Positions 21,601 to 29,839 of a stretch of 64,000 bases of DNA are shown here, in pieces (within the stretch, counting starts at the first letter, position 1; every line of letters starts with the position of its first letter). The notes beneath the pieces were generated by a model. That model was not told where the DNA came from, did not search any database, and was given only the letters and a program-made list of their open reading frames with translations. The translations under genes and the position numbers were made by a program. The DNA comes from Lunularia cruciata. Lineage: Eukaryota; Streptophyta; Marchantiopsida; Lunulariales; Lunulariaceae. Location of the stretch: contig OX419759.1 in assembly GCA_948567375.1 (NCBI GenBank), positions 56,335,493 through 56,399,492 on the forward strand, written 5' to 3'.

Positions 21601-23493
21601 ACCTGAAGCTCCTTCTTCAGAATCTGATTCCCAATAATTAGAAGATGGGGTATCTGAATGTGAAGTGTTGGTGGTGTTAGTCACAGGAACAGTGACTCTA
21701 TGGTTTGATGGCCCAATCCTCAAGTACCCTTTGTGCCATCGATCAGTTGTGCGTGCTGCTCTCAACCATGGCCTCCCAAGAAGTAAGTCATAGCTTGAAT
21801 CCTTCAAGACTTGGAAAGTCATGAGATTTTGAACTCCCATAACTGAAACTACCACCTTATCCATCACCCCTACTGGTCGAACTTGTTGCTTGTTTGCCAT
21901 GCTCACCACAAATGTTGAAGGTCTTGAGGGTATCATACCCAACTTCTTCATCAACCTTTCTGACATGGCATTCACTGCTGATCCTCCATCAACCAATGCA
22001 TCCTTGATGTTGTGACCATTCACTCTCACATCAATCTTGGAGGCATATTCACAAGCCTCCCATGGTGCTGGCTTGGCATCCACCACCCCCATTGATACTG
22101 GAACTTTTGCCTTCTTCTTCTTTTTGCTCCTTGTAGAACTCAAACCACCTCTAAGCTCCTTTCTCAAGGTAGGGTTCAAAGCAATTAATTGGCCCACTGT
22201 GATGTTAGCCCTGTGACTACCAACATCCTCCAACACATTGTAGTTCCATTGTTGCTTTGAGATCAAGAAGTCCTCCATCCCCAACTTCTTCCTTGGAGTC
22301 TTTGTTGTTGATGGTGTTGAGGTGCGAGTGCTCCTAGTAGACATAGGAGTATCCTTGCTTGAAGTAAATCCTTGAGAAGAGTGAACATCCTCTGCAAAAC
22401 GAGCTCTCTTCTTCTCTTGTGCCAAAAGCTCCAAATTAAGACCCTTGGAGGTTGAGCACTCTCCCTTCTCATACTTGCTCTCAACCACATCTATGGATGC
22501 TATCCCCTTACCTTTGTTGGGATTAGGAGCCACTTGGGTTTCACTACCTCCCTCTTTCCCTCTATTGGCTCCCTCATAACCCCTTCCTCCATGGTAAGTG
22601 GAATTTGGGCAATTCCTTTGGATATGGCCTCTTCCTCCACAACCAAAACAATTTCTATCATTGAAATTGTTGGCTGGTTGGCCTCCTCTATATGGATAGT
22701 TTCCATAACTCCTAGGTCCTCTCCCTACATTCTGATCCACCTCTCTCTTCTCCCATAGTTGCACCACATTGATCTTGAGATCCGCAAGTTGTTCTGTGAT
22801 GGTTTGGAGTGGATCTTTTGGTGGAGGTGCAAGAATTGGAGCAACTACTACTTGTGGTGCAACCCTTGTCACCAAAGTATCAGAAGTTCCACCATACTTG
22901 TAGCCTTGAGGAGGATGCACAACCTCCTTCACCACCAAATCACTCTCATCCCCTTCCAAACTCTCCTCCATACGAATTGCGATCTTGATAGCTTCAACCT
23001 TGGAAGAAGGTTTCTCATATCTCACCTTGCTTCTAATTTGTGGTCTCAATCCTCCCACAAAATTCTTGGTGAGCATGGCCCCTATGCCAATCATTGTAGT
23101 CTCCACATCATCCCCACCCTTCCTCAACACTATGCGAAATCTGGACTCCAACTTTTCCACTCTTTCCACATAGACCCTCACTTTCTCTCCATCTCCTTGC
23201 TTGAGAAATGTAACCTCACTCATCAATCTCTCATAACTCTCATCAGGAAGAAAGTTCTCAATGAGTTCTGAAGTCAAAGTCTCCCAAGACTCCTCTTCCC
23301 CCTCTCTCCTCTCTCTCTTTTGGTATTCTGACTCATACCATGTAAGTGCTGCATCCTCAAAGAAATCTGGTAATAATGAGGCCCACTCATTCTTCCTCCT
23401 CTCATTGTTTCCTATGCAAGCTCTCTTGAAGTCTCTCACAAAGGACTCCACATCTTCTCCATCCTTGCCAAAGAAAACCGGAAGTTTCCCCAT
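18667..23493 (-). CDS. gag-pol: Gag-pol polyprotein of A2 (1608 aa, intact)
   Basis: One uninterrupted frame from ATG at 23493. Gag covers about 1-300 with a CCHC knuckle at C282, C285, H290 and C295. A basic Ser/Thr-rich linker follows. Protease is near 485-580, with D502-G503-G504 as the active-site triplet (DGG, not the usual D-S/T-G) and LLGRPW at 571. An acidic segment (about 620-652) precedes RT (about 735-910), whose catalytic box is FIDDF with D893 and D894. RNase H is near 1035-1155 with D1042, E1082 or E1084, D1109 and D1152. Integrase starts near 1245 with an H1252/H1260/C1291/C1294 zinc site, and its core has D1322, D1382 and E1418, a D-x59-D-x35-E spacing. The C-terminus lacks a chromodomain. 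All catalytic residues are present, so the protein could support copying and insertion. It is expressed from the 5' LTR and there is no separate pol frame. Confidence 0.97.
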   Translation of the reverse strand: MGKLPVFFGKDGEDVESFVRDFKRACIGNNERRKNEWASLLPDFFEDAALTWYESEYQKRERREGEEESWETLTSELIENFLPDESYERLMSEVTFLKQGDGEKVRVYVERVEKLESRFRIVLRKGGDDVETTMIGIGAMLTKNFVGGLRPQIRSKVRYEKPSSKVEAIKIAIRMEESLEGDESDLVVKEVVHPPQGYKYGGTSDTLVTRVAPQVVVAPILAPPPKDPLQTITEQLADLKINVVQLWEKREVDQNVGRGPRSYGNYPYRGGQPANNFNDRNCFGCGGRGHIQRNCPNSTYHGGRGYEGANRGKEGGSETQVAPNPNKGKGIASIDVVESKYEKGECSTSKGLNLELLAQEKKRARFAEDVHSSQGFTSSKDTPMSTRSTRTSTPSTTKTPRKKLGMEDFLISKQQWNYNVLEDVGSHRANITVGQLIALNPTLRKELRGGLSSTRSKKKKKAKVPVSMGVVDAKPAPWEACEYASKIDVRVNGHNIKDALVDGGSAVNAMSERLMKKLGMIPSRPSTFVVSMANKQQVRPVGVMDKVVVSVMGVQNLMTFQVLKDSSYDLLLGRPWLRAARTTDRWHKGYLRIGPSNHRVTVPVTNTTNTSHSDTPSSNYWESDSEEGASGVDTSMEEETSTEEDESESDSDVYPLCAMDFAPKPEVLKDPDKSPLTLEEVERRLSTLKYGPNVTKEEKVRFEEIFRKFIHVFASSYKDLKEVTLEEHKIEVESHARPIRQKQRRISPPISLVVKEEIDKLKEAGFIFEVENLEWVSPIVIVKKKNGKLRVCVDYKKLNAVTKKDYYPLPFIDEILEEVAGHERYSFGDGYSGYNQIKIAPEHQQLTTFTTPWGTYAFKVMPFGLCNAPATFQRFMNKVFEPFIGKFVRDFIDDFCVYGSKEEHFEHLIKVLQRLDEANASLNPEKCIFGCEERLLLGHIISKDGIAVDPEKVGKISDLPFPSSLTKLRQFLGMVGYYRRFIFSFSNKAYALTIYMKKGVDYMVILEDKEALKAFEELKQSLVVAPILAKPDWSKPFILYTDASNVAIGCTLSQLDQDGHDHPIAYASKQMVSAEKNYSVTEREGLAVIFGLKKFRHYLIGGKATIVTDHKALKYIFNKPNVEGRLARWMILLSEYDYTIEDRPGKKHANADLLSRAYDHDGDEPVDDSFPDEELMTISVTQEIPMEYKEIVDFVTRGNYPEGMHARERKALAARSRPYTMVEDILFHQGADGLLRRAVGKEESILLIKEFHEGLVCGGHFAGKVTAFKILDAGYHWRGIFKDCLDYCKTCHVCQAFARKSTSTPPLRSIPLLGPFEKWGIDFVGPLNRTPRNNRYIVVVTDYLTKWVEARPLRDKNEDEVGRFLYERIITRFGCPLELVSDRGGEFTGSITTAMLRHFSITHRVTTSYKPNSNGLAERTNQTLCMMLAKDAEMEGAKHHWDKRIHAVLWEYRTTMKTSTGYSPFQLVYGIESTLPIHFDLPTFQSIHRRLKKAQGSDAGKSRKDQLMELEEARAVAMVRVEQAQRKQKESYDKRQGKKKVEPFKEGDWVMLFDSIRFKRVQKKFLPKYFGPFIVEKVWGNYTYDLKELGGRHFDRINHDKLKMYHRR

Positions 23494-23728
23494 CTTAACC
23501 CCTCACTATCTTTCTTTTCTCTTAATTTTTTTTTTCTCTTTTTTTTTCTCTCACTCTATTACTAATAGAGTATATACATGACTAACACCATCTGAGAATA
23601 ATCCACTCTAGGGAAAACAAAAGGTTCAGGTTGCTCCAAGATTTCTATAGCAACATCAAATCCTAGAGTGCATATTAATCTAACTCTCATGGATAGTTTA
23701 TCCATAAGTTGAAAGATTATCTCCATCA

Positions 23729-24202
23729 CTAATCTTGAGAACTAGCTGATGAAGGTGGTAGTATTTCTGTAGCTGTACTAAGACTCTCTCCAAGATCCTT
23801 CACCAAAGTTTCCAAAAGTGCTTTTACTCCACTACACTCATGTCCTTTTGGAAGTCCTTCAACTCCACAAACCTCACACAACTCCTTGGTCTTAGATCTT
23901 CTCCCTCCCAATCTTGGTGAAGAAGGTCCAACATGCAAACCCAAGTCAAGTAAGCCTCTCCTTTCCCTCAATCTCTTGCTCTCAAAGGTTAATGGACATG
24001 AACTTGCCTTATGTCCCTTCTCTCCACATAGAAAGCACTTAGACTCACTCTTTCCTCCAAGTGGTGTAGGTTTTTGGATCCTCTCAACACTCTCTTCAAA
24101 TTCTATTGTAAACTCTCTTTTCCTCAAATCCACCCCTACAATCACCTCAAACCCTTGGGGAACCTTGCATAATCTCAATTTCCACTCTTGATGACCCTCC
24201 AT
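23729..24202 (-). CDS. Leader ORF of family A: 157-aa zinc-cluster protein, function unknown
   Basis: Opens with ATG at 24202 (MEGHQEW) and is intact. Features in order: a short N-terminal segment, a basic/acidic patch (VDLRKREFTIEFEESVERI), a CCHC knuckle CFLCGEKGHKASSC, an Arg-rich stretch (LRERRGLLDLG, then GGRRSKTKE), a second Cys/His cluster CEVCGVEGLPKGHEC, and a Ser-rich tail. It lies between the 5' LTR and gag, in another frame from gag-pol, ending 235 bp before the gag start. A1 and A3 carry decayed copies with both Cys clusters recognisable. Extra ORFs upstream of gag are known in Ogre/Tat elements; whether this one is homologous I cannot tell. Nucleic-acid binding is a reasonable inference from the knuckle only. 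Confidence 0.75.
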   Translation of the reverse strand: MEGHQEWKLRLCKVPQGFEVIVGVDLRKREFTIEFEESVERIQKPTPLGGKSESKCFLCGEKGHKASSCPLTFESKRLRERRGLLDLGLHVGPSSPRLGGRRSKTKELCEVCGVEGLPKGHECSGVKALLETLVKDLGESLSTATEILPPSSASSQD

Positions 24203-24850
24203 GTTCCCACAGATGAATCTAAACACTCAAACATGCTTTTTGTTGATCTCAAACTTCTCATGCATGAGATCTCCACTCTGCAGAATTGACCCTTCCTCAC
24301 AATGTCACTCAAATCTCCCAACGAATATGTCACAGTCCTCTGAAATTTTCCACACTTGATCACAACTCTAGGGCGTCCTCTCCTGCAAAATTTTAGACCT
24401 TTTCATCGAGCCATTTGGCCTAGACACCTTTCTATTCAGCACCCATATTTCAGATTTGGTCTGAAAACCACCCCCCTCACTTCAAAAACTCATAACACAC
24501 TGCGCAAAAATGATCTCTCTCTAATTTTTGTGGCACCAGGTAGGATACAATGCACTGAATTTTCTTGGTAATTTTCAGGACAATTCACTAAAAATTGAAG
24601 AAATGGCAGACTCTGTACAATTTTCCAGAGAGCATGTAGTTGCGGGAGCACTTTACCCTATCAACTTTCAAAAATTCTAGCCCAGTGCGCATAGAAGCTC
24701 TCTCAATAATTTCAAGTGTGCTAACTGAAAGATAACCCAAGCTATCATGTGTAGAAATCTCAAGTCCAGTTCTCAAACTTGATATTTTGCCCAAAATCAC
24801 CTTAATCCCCAAAATCTGCAATCCACCTCACACAATCTCTCCAATTCCTC

Positions 24851-25084
24851 TCATGTGTACAAGATGTACAAAATCACCTCAAAGACATCATAATGAACTA
24901 CAGGGTATACAAATGGATCTTGGTTCTCTAACATAAGTTCAGCCCTCTCCTCTCCTAATGTTCTCTCCAAGTGAGCTCTCATAGCCTCCTTCTGCCTAAT
25001 GTAGAATTGGACGTGGAACATTATCTTGCCTTCTAGAGAGGTCCCGGCAACGGAACCAAAAATGTGAGCCGGCCTATCTCTCAC
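24851..25084 (-). other. Open 77-codon frame from LTR edge into leader
   Basis: Open from a GTG just after a TGA in the LTR, through the primer-binding site, to TGA at 24851. The first ATG is at 25021, leaving about 56 codons (FHVQFYIRQKEAMRAHLERT...). A3 keeps the whole frame open and A1 has one stop. No domain is recognised. It may be a small leader peptide or chance openness. Confidence 0.35.
25040..25058 (-). other. Primer-binding site of A2
   Basis: The minus strand reads TGGTTCCGTTGCCGGGACC, starting 4 nt inside the 5' LTR end. From memory of plant tRNAs this fits the 3' end of tRNA-Asp except at two positions near the CCA. Athila-type elements use tRNA-Asp. A1 and A3 have the site with one or two changes. 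Confidence 0.7.
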
Positions 25085-25741
25085 TCAGGATGAACCTCTG
25101 ATGGCTATTATGGTAGTGCACCATGGACTAAGAAGGCAAGGAACCCCAACTCCATCATACTCCTCCAAGGCTAACACTCCAAGACTCAAGACATTGCTCA
25201 CTAGAGAACTCAATGAGAGAGAGATAGTTGCAAATGAAAGGATGATGAGTACCTCCTCACTCCTTGTTTATATACTTGTGAAATAGTTACGTACCAAAGT
25301 TACTAATTACCGTAGTAACTCAAGTTACTAGACTAAAAGTCAAGTAAAGTCAAAAAGTAGAAAGGAATATCCATTCACATGGGCATATTCCCCTTATCTT
25401 GACCCAACCACTAAAGCAAGGATTCCTTCACATGGGCTATCCTTGGACTAAAGAAGAATCCAAAACAAAAAGGCTTGCGGGCCCAAGAGTTCTCAACTCT
25501 TTCCCCAAAGCCAAACACCTAGGAATAATACCAAGTCAACACACTAAAATCCAAAATAGTGGTGCTCATCTTTTCTACTTCCTCTAAAGTAAGGTCCCAT
25601 CTATCTTAGCTATGACTAACTTTAGCTAACCATGACTAATATAGAACCATCCTTTATCTCTATATAAATAATATCTCTTAAGTACTTGTAATACCAAGCT
25701 AAATATCACAATACCACACACATGCACAAATGGGTGTTACA
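25063..25741 (-). repeat. 5' LTR of A2
   Basis: Runs from TGTGAGCC at 25063 to GTTACA at 25741. It drives the minus-strand element. The flank after 25741 (GTCC) matches the flank before 17940. Confidence 0.95.
25265..25274 (-). promoter_or_regulatory. Probable TATA box in A2 5' LTR
   Basis: The minus strand reads GTATATAAAC, a good plant TATA box, about 200 bp before the end of the 5' LTR. The same motif is in all family A LTRs. A second TATA-like string (TTTATATAG) lies further upstream near 25660. Position is the only support; no start site is known. Confidence 0.5.
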
Positions 25742-26110
25742 GTCCCAACACTTCTCTCCTCCACATGCTCCATTCCTTTGAGAAGAAAACCCTCCCTTGC
25801 CTTGCTATCTCAAGCTCTAGCATCTTCCAAAAATTTCCTTTCTCCCAGCCCTCTCTCTCCTGCACATGCTCCATTCCTTCGAGAAGAAAACCCTCCCTTG
25901 CCTTGTTGTCTCAAGCCCTATGCTTTCCTGCGAAAATTGCCTCTCTATTCAGCCCTCAGTCTCCTGCAAAGTCCTCCCAAATTTTCCTCCCTAGCTCTTC
26001 TTCCTGTCCCCCCGACTCTCCAAAACCTTGTCCTCCCATGAAACCTCTCCTCCCGAGCTGAGTTCCTTCACTGTCCTCTAACTTTTTCCTGCTGTTTTCC
26101 CCCCAAACCT
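25742..26110 (+). repeat. Pyrimidine-rich minisatellite, right of A2
   Basis: Continues the array at 17130-17939. Two units of about 101 bp carry CACATGCTCCATTCC at about 25760 and 25861, then GAGAAGAAAACCCTCCC. The left flank of A2 has a related GAGAAGAAAAAGC block near 17870. A2 therefore split an existing array. Confidence 0.75.
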
Positions 26111-26449
26111 TTCATTGTCACAACTCTTCTAAAGCCTCCCAAGTATTTCCAACTCAAAGACTCTTTTTTGCTCCTCCACTAAGGCAAATACTCTTTCATT
26201 CCAATAACGTACAACAAAACCTGAGCTAGTGTAACCCAACATTATTTCTTGGCTCAAGGCACATTAAAAGACTCCTTGAGCTAATAACACCATAACTTTT
26301 TCCGGCTTCACAATAATATAGGAAATATCTCCCACAGCAAGGTAGCATAAAACTACACCTGAGACATATTGACATAAATCCATGTTCCTTACAACAACTA
26401 GAAGAGAAAAAGAAAATTTATCACACCAAAAGCCTCAAGGGTACACGTG
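26111..26449. other. No gene recognised
   Basis: Unique-looking sequence between the minisatellite and the Copia fragment. No ORF or motif noted. Confidence 0.5.
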
Positions 26450-28922
26450 GGCTATTTTCCCAACGACAGCGCCCAAATCCCAAACCTAGTAAAACCTGAT
26501 CAAACTTGTGATACCATAGTCTGGCAGACTATTTGAGACCATACAAAGCCTTGTAGAGTTGTAAAACCAATTGCCCTTGTTTATTGACTTGTTGTTGCTT
26601 GTGTTGGTCAGGAGTTAACAAGCTAGGAGGAATGTGCATGTAGATTTTCTCGGTCAATATGCCATTGAGAAAATTTGTTTTGACATCAAAAGCATGCACT
26701 TCCAAATCATCTGAGTAGAGGAAGCAAGCAACATGCAAATTGTTGTCAATTTGACAACATGAGAGTATTTCTCTATGTAGTGAATACTTGGAACTTGAGA
26801 GAAACCACAAGCAACAAGTCTAGCCTTGTACCTTTGGATCAAGCCTTATGTATCATATTTCTTCTAAAAAATCAACTTATCGGTGATTGCCTTGCGACCT
26901 GTTGGTAACTTAGTGATGACCATGTTTGATTTTTCTCCATGGACTGAAGCTCATCTTGAATAGCCTCAGGCCATTTATTGGAATCAGGTCCTATCAATCA
27001 TATCAATTTCATAAGTGTCAAGATCAAGGTCAGATGCAAAAAAATGCATGCTCAATGCATTAGCAAATTCCAACAACGCATCGTATGTTAAAACTTGAGT
27101 GCAAACCCTAGCGCCTTGATGTAATGAAGGTGCTTGGACAATATCTAGAGAAGGCAGAGGTTTTGGCCTCCTAGTGTAAACAATGGTAGTGGATCCTGAA
27201 TACTTGTGTGGAGTAATAGAACTAGAAGGTAATGATTGTAGCAAAGAAGATAATGGAGAAGGAATTGTTGGAGCTATAAGGTTGTGGATAGGAGGTGATT
27301 GAGACAGAGTTAGAGTTGATGGGGATATATTATGAGTAGATTGAGAACTAGAAGCAGGCAAGGAAATGAAAATTTTTGGATCACAAATGAAATCCAATTA
27401 AACATCTTGAGTGTCAAAACATTGGTTACGTTCATGAGCATAGGTATGTTCCTGAAATTGGACATCTCTTGATAGAAAAATGAAGTTATCAAATATCTTT
27501 TGTATTCTATAAGCTTTACTATCCTTATCACAGCCAAGGAAAATACACTTGGAAGACTTAGAATCAAGTTCAGATTTGGAAGAAGATGGAACATGTGCAT
27601 AAGCAATGCACCAAAAAAATACAAAGTAGAGATAGATTAGGTTTATACCCAAACAAGAGTTGGAAGGGTGTGACTTTGGAGGAGATGGCTTTGGTAGGAC
27701 TTTGATTTTGCACAAATTTTGTAGTTTGTAGTGCCTCTTCCCAATAAGGCTTGGGGAGTCCAAACTCAAATAACATAGTGCAGATTGCTTCCACCATTGT
27801 TTTGTTCTTTCTCTTAGCAACACCATTTTGCTAAGGAGTATGTGGTGTGCTATATTGGCACATGATTCCTTTGGCTTTGCAGAAAAGATGAAAATTTGCA
27901 AAGTTGTATTCACCATTGTTGTCTGAGTGCAGCACCTGGATCTTATGTTGAGTTGAGTCTCTGCATAGGTCACATATACTTAAAAACAAGTAAAACCATT
28001 ATGTTTGAACTTGAGTAGATACAAGATTGTGTACCTTGTGTAATCATCAATGAAGGTCACAAAGTATCTATCACCAATGTAGGTAGCCGAAGAGATGAGA
28101 CCACAAACATCAAAATGGATGAGAGCCAATGGAACATTGGCTCTGGTAGCTCCTTCTTGAGGAAAGCAAATTCAAGTTAACTTGCCATGAAGACAAGGTG
28201 AGCAAATAGGAAATAAATTAGGATGGATCCAATCCATCCCAACAACTAGATCTTGGTCTTGTAGAAGTTGAAGTCAATTCTTTCTGATGTGCCCAAGTCG
28301 TTGATGCCATAGGGAAGTAATAGCAAAAGATGTATCCTTGGTTGGAATAGAGATTGCAATAGCTTGAGATGATTGAGACTAAGTTGATGTAGAGATTGCA
28401 ACATCTTGAGGTTGCTCAATTGACTCTCCTAGAAGCCAAATGTTATCCAATCTAGGACAGGATGCAATTAGATTTTGCAGATCATCATAAAGGAATTGAT
28501 GGTTTCTTTTAACTAAAATGATCCATGTGACTTACTCACTGAATTGCTGAATAGAGTTTCTTGTTCAACAAAGGAACATGTAGAACATCTTCTTGCATAT
28601 ATGAGTTCCCTAAACAAGCAAGCTTAACATAAATTTTCCCATGGCCTAGAATAGCAATGTTGGAACCATCAGCCAAGTAAACTTGTCTGGGAGTATGCTT
28701 CATAGACCAAGAAACATGTTTGTTGGTAGGTCATGGGCTAAGAAGTAACAACATTGGTGTACTATTGCTTGTCTTGAGTGATTGAAGGAACAATATCAAC
28801 ACTATACAAAGAGAGGTGAGTTGTAGAAGCATTGGAGTGATGGTGTTACTTGTCTCCTTTCTCCTTTGCATCAACAATGTGCTTACGACAATCTTTGATG
28901 TAATGTCCCTTCCTTGAGCAAT
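26450..28922 (-). pseudogene. Ty1/copia fragment G: gag knuckle, integrase, start of RT
   Basis: Minus strand, from right to left: a zinc-knuckle remnant NCSRKGHYIKDC (near 28880-28915, first Cys replaced); a pre-integrase segment with a WHQRLGH-like string near 28300; integrase core with VPLALIHFDVCGLISSATYI and YFVTFIDDYTRYT (about 28030-28140); KPYWEEALQTTKFVQN and TPFQLLFGYKPN (27570-27797); KCIFLGCDKDSKAYRI; and RT with FDVKTNFLNGILTEKIYM and LYKALYGLK, then LWYHKFDQVLLGLGF. RT is cut before its YVDD box at about 26450. Frameshifts and stops are frequent. Its gag side is cut at 28922 by the E1 LTR. A TGGTATCA string near 26510 is RT coding, not a primer site. Confidence 0.85.
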
Positions 28923-29511
28923 TGTAATAGTTCAAGGATAAGAGAATTCTCCAAGAGAGATACAAGAGAGAAAACACAAACTTCACACTCAATCCTTTGA
29001 TGCCCCAAAGGAGCACCTTCTCTCTCTTTATTATATAGCAAAGGGGATCCCCTCAAAGGAAGCTCAACCCTTGGATCAGGTACAAGGATTGGTGACATGT
29101 TAGCAAGCTGTGCCCTTAGATTAGTTGCCTTGATGGGTGATCCTATCTAGTTGGTCAAACAAGTTTGATTGGACAGAATTTTTAGAGAATCTTATTGTAG
29201 GAAGCTCAAAATCACATGGGTGAGGTACTGTTGGAAAGCTCTTGATGAGACAAACCATGAGGGGCGGAAGGCAAGCCTTTTTTTCTAAAGGGAATGTAAT
29301 CTTTTCATTTTTGAGGCCTAATTCATCTGTTTGGGCCTCCAAGATTTGCTCTAAAGTTTTCAATCTATTTTCAACTTCTGCACTATTAGTAGAAGTGCTC
29401 TTTTGGTGACACCTCTATCTAATCTACCTAGCTTCTCATACAAAACATCCTTCTAGATGTTAGCAAGTCAATTTTCACCTCTAGATAATATGTCAAACTA
29501 TTGGTATTACA
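28923..29511 (-). repeat. 3' LTR of E1
   Basis: Starts TGTAATAG and ends GGTATTACA. It carries a single copy of the repeat unit that is doubled in the E3 and E4 LTRs. The adjoining minus-strand purine tract reads AAAAGTGGAGAGATC. Confidence 0.8.
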
Positions 29512-29839
29512 GATCTCTCCACTTTTAAGATGCAACATCTTCATTGCAAAATTTTTGCTCAAAAGATTGAACTAACACCAATGCATTGGTCAAGTTGGCT
29601 ATTGGCTCTCATGTTGCCTTGTATGGTGTACCCTTGCTAATGTACAAGGTATTCCACACGTGGATGGTGAGTAGCACAGATGCATTTTTGGAGAATGCAT
29701 CTGACTTCATATTCCTCCGTGTTATCAATGAGGGTTGGGCAAGGTCAACTTTCTTGGATGGAAGAGAAGGGGAAATTGAGGTGCATATCTACATAGTAAG
29801 GAAACATGGAAGACTGGATGGATTTATGTGTGGTGGTAG

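Larger units (their letters stand above)
17940..25741 (-). mobile_element. Ty3/gypsy family A (Athila-like), copy A2, complete
   Basis: A 7802-bp minus-strand element with 679-bp LTRs that differ at only two positions (both transitions: G/A at 17952 vs its partner, C/T in GTAGCGCACC). It has a primer-binding site, a purine tract, an intact leader ORF and an intact gag-pol. Flanks share GTCC on both sides (17936-17939 and 25742-25745), so the target duplication looks like 4 bp. RT and integrase motifs (FIDDF, no chromodomain) and a tRNA-Asp-like primer site point to the Athila/Tat side of plant gypsy elements. No env-like ORF follows pol. The state of the LTRs implies a recent insertion, and autonomy is possible. 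Confidence 0.95.

Noticed and set aside
22759-23271. 170-codon plus-strand open frame antisense to A2 gag, also present in A1 (208-720)
   Set aside because: It is a shadow of the gag frame; its conservation is explained by gag, and it has no recognisable feature.
24588-24821. Roughly 77-codon frame in the family A leader, open in all three copies
   Set aside because: It has no ATG at its start and no domain, and A3 differs at many residues; I could not separate it from chance openness.
26505-26520. TGGTATCA on the minus strand, resembling an initiator-Met primer site
   Set aside because: It lies within Copia RT coding sequence (the LWYHKFD segment), in frame with the RT upstream, and no LTR end precedes it.
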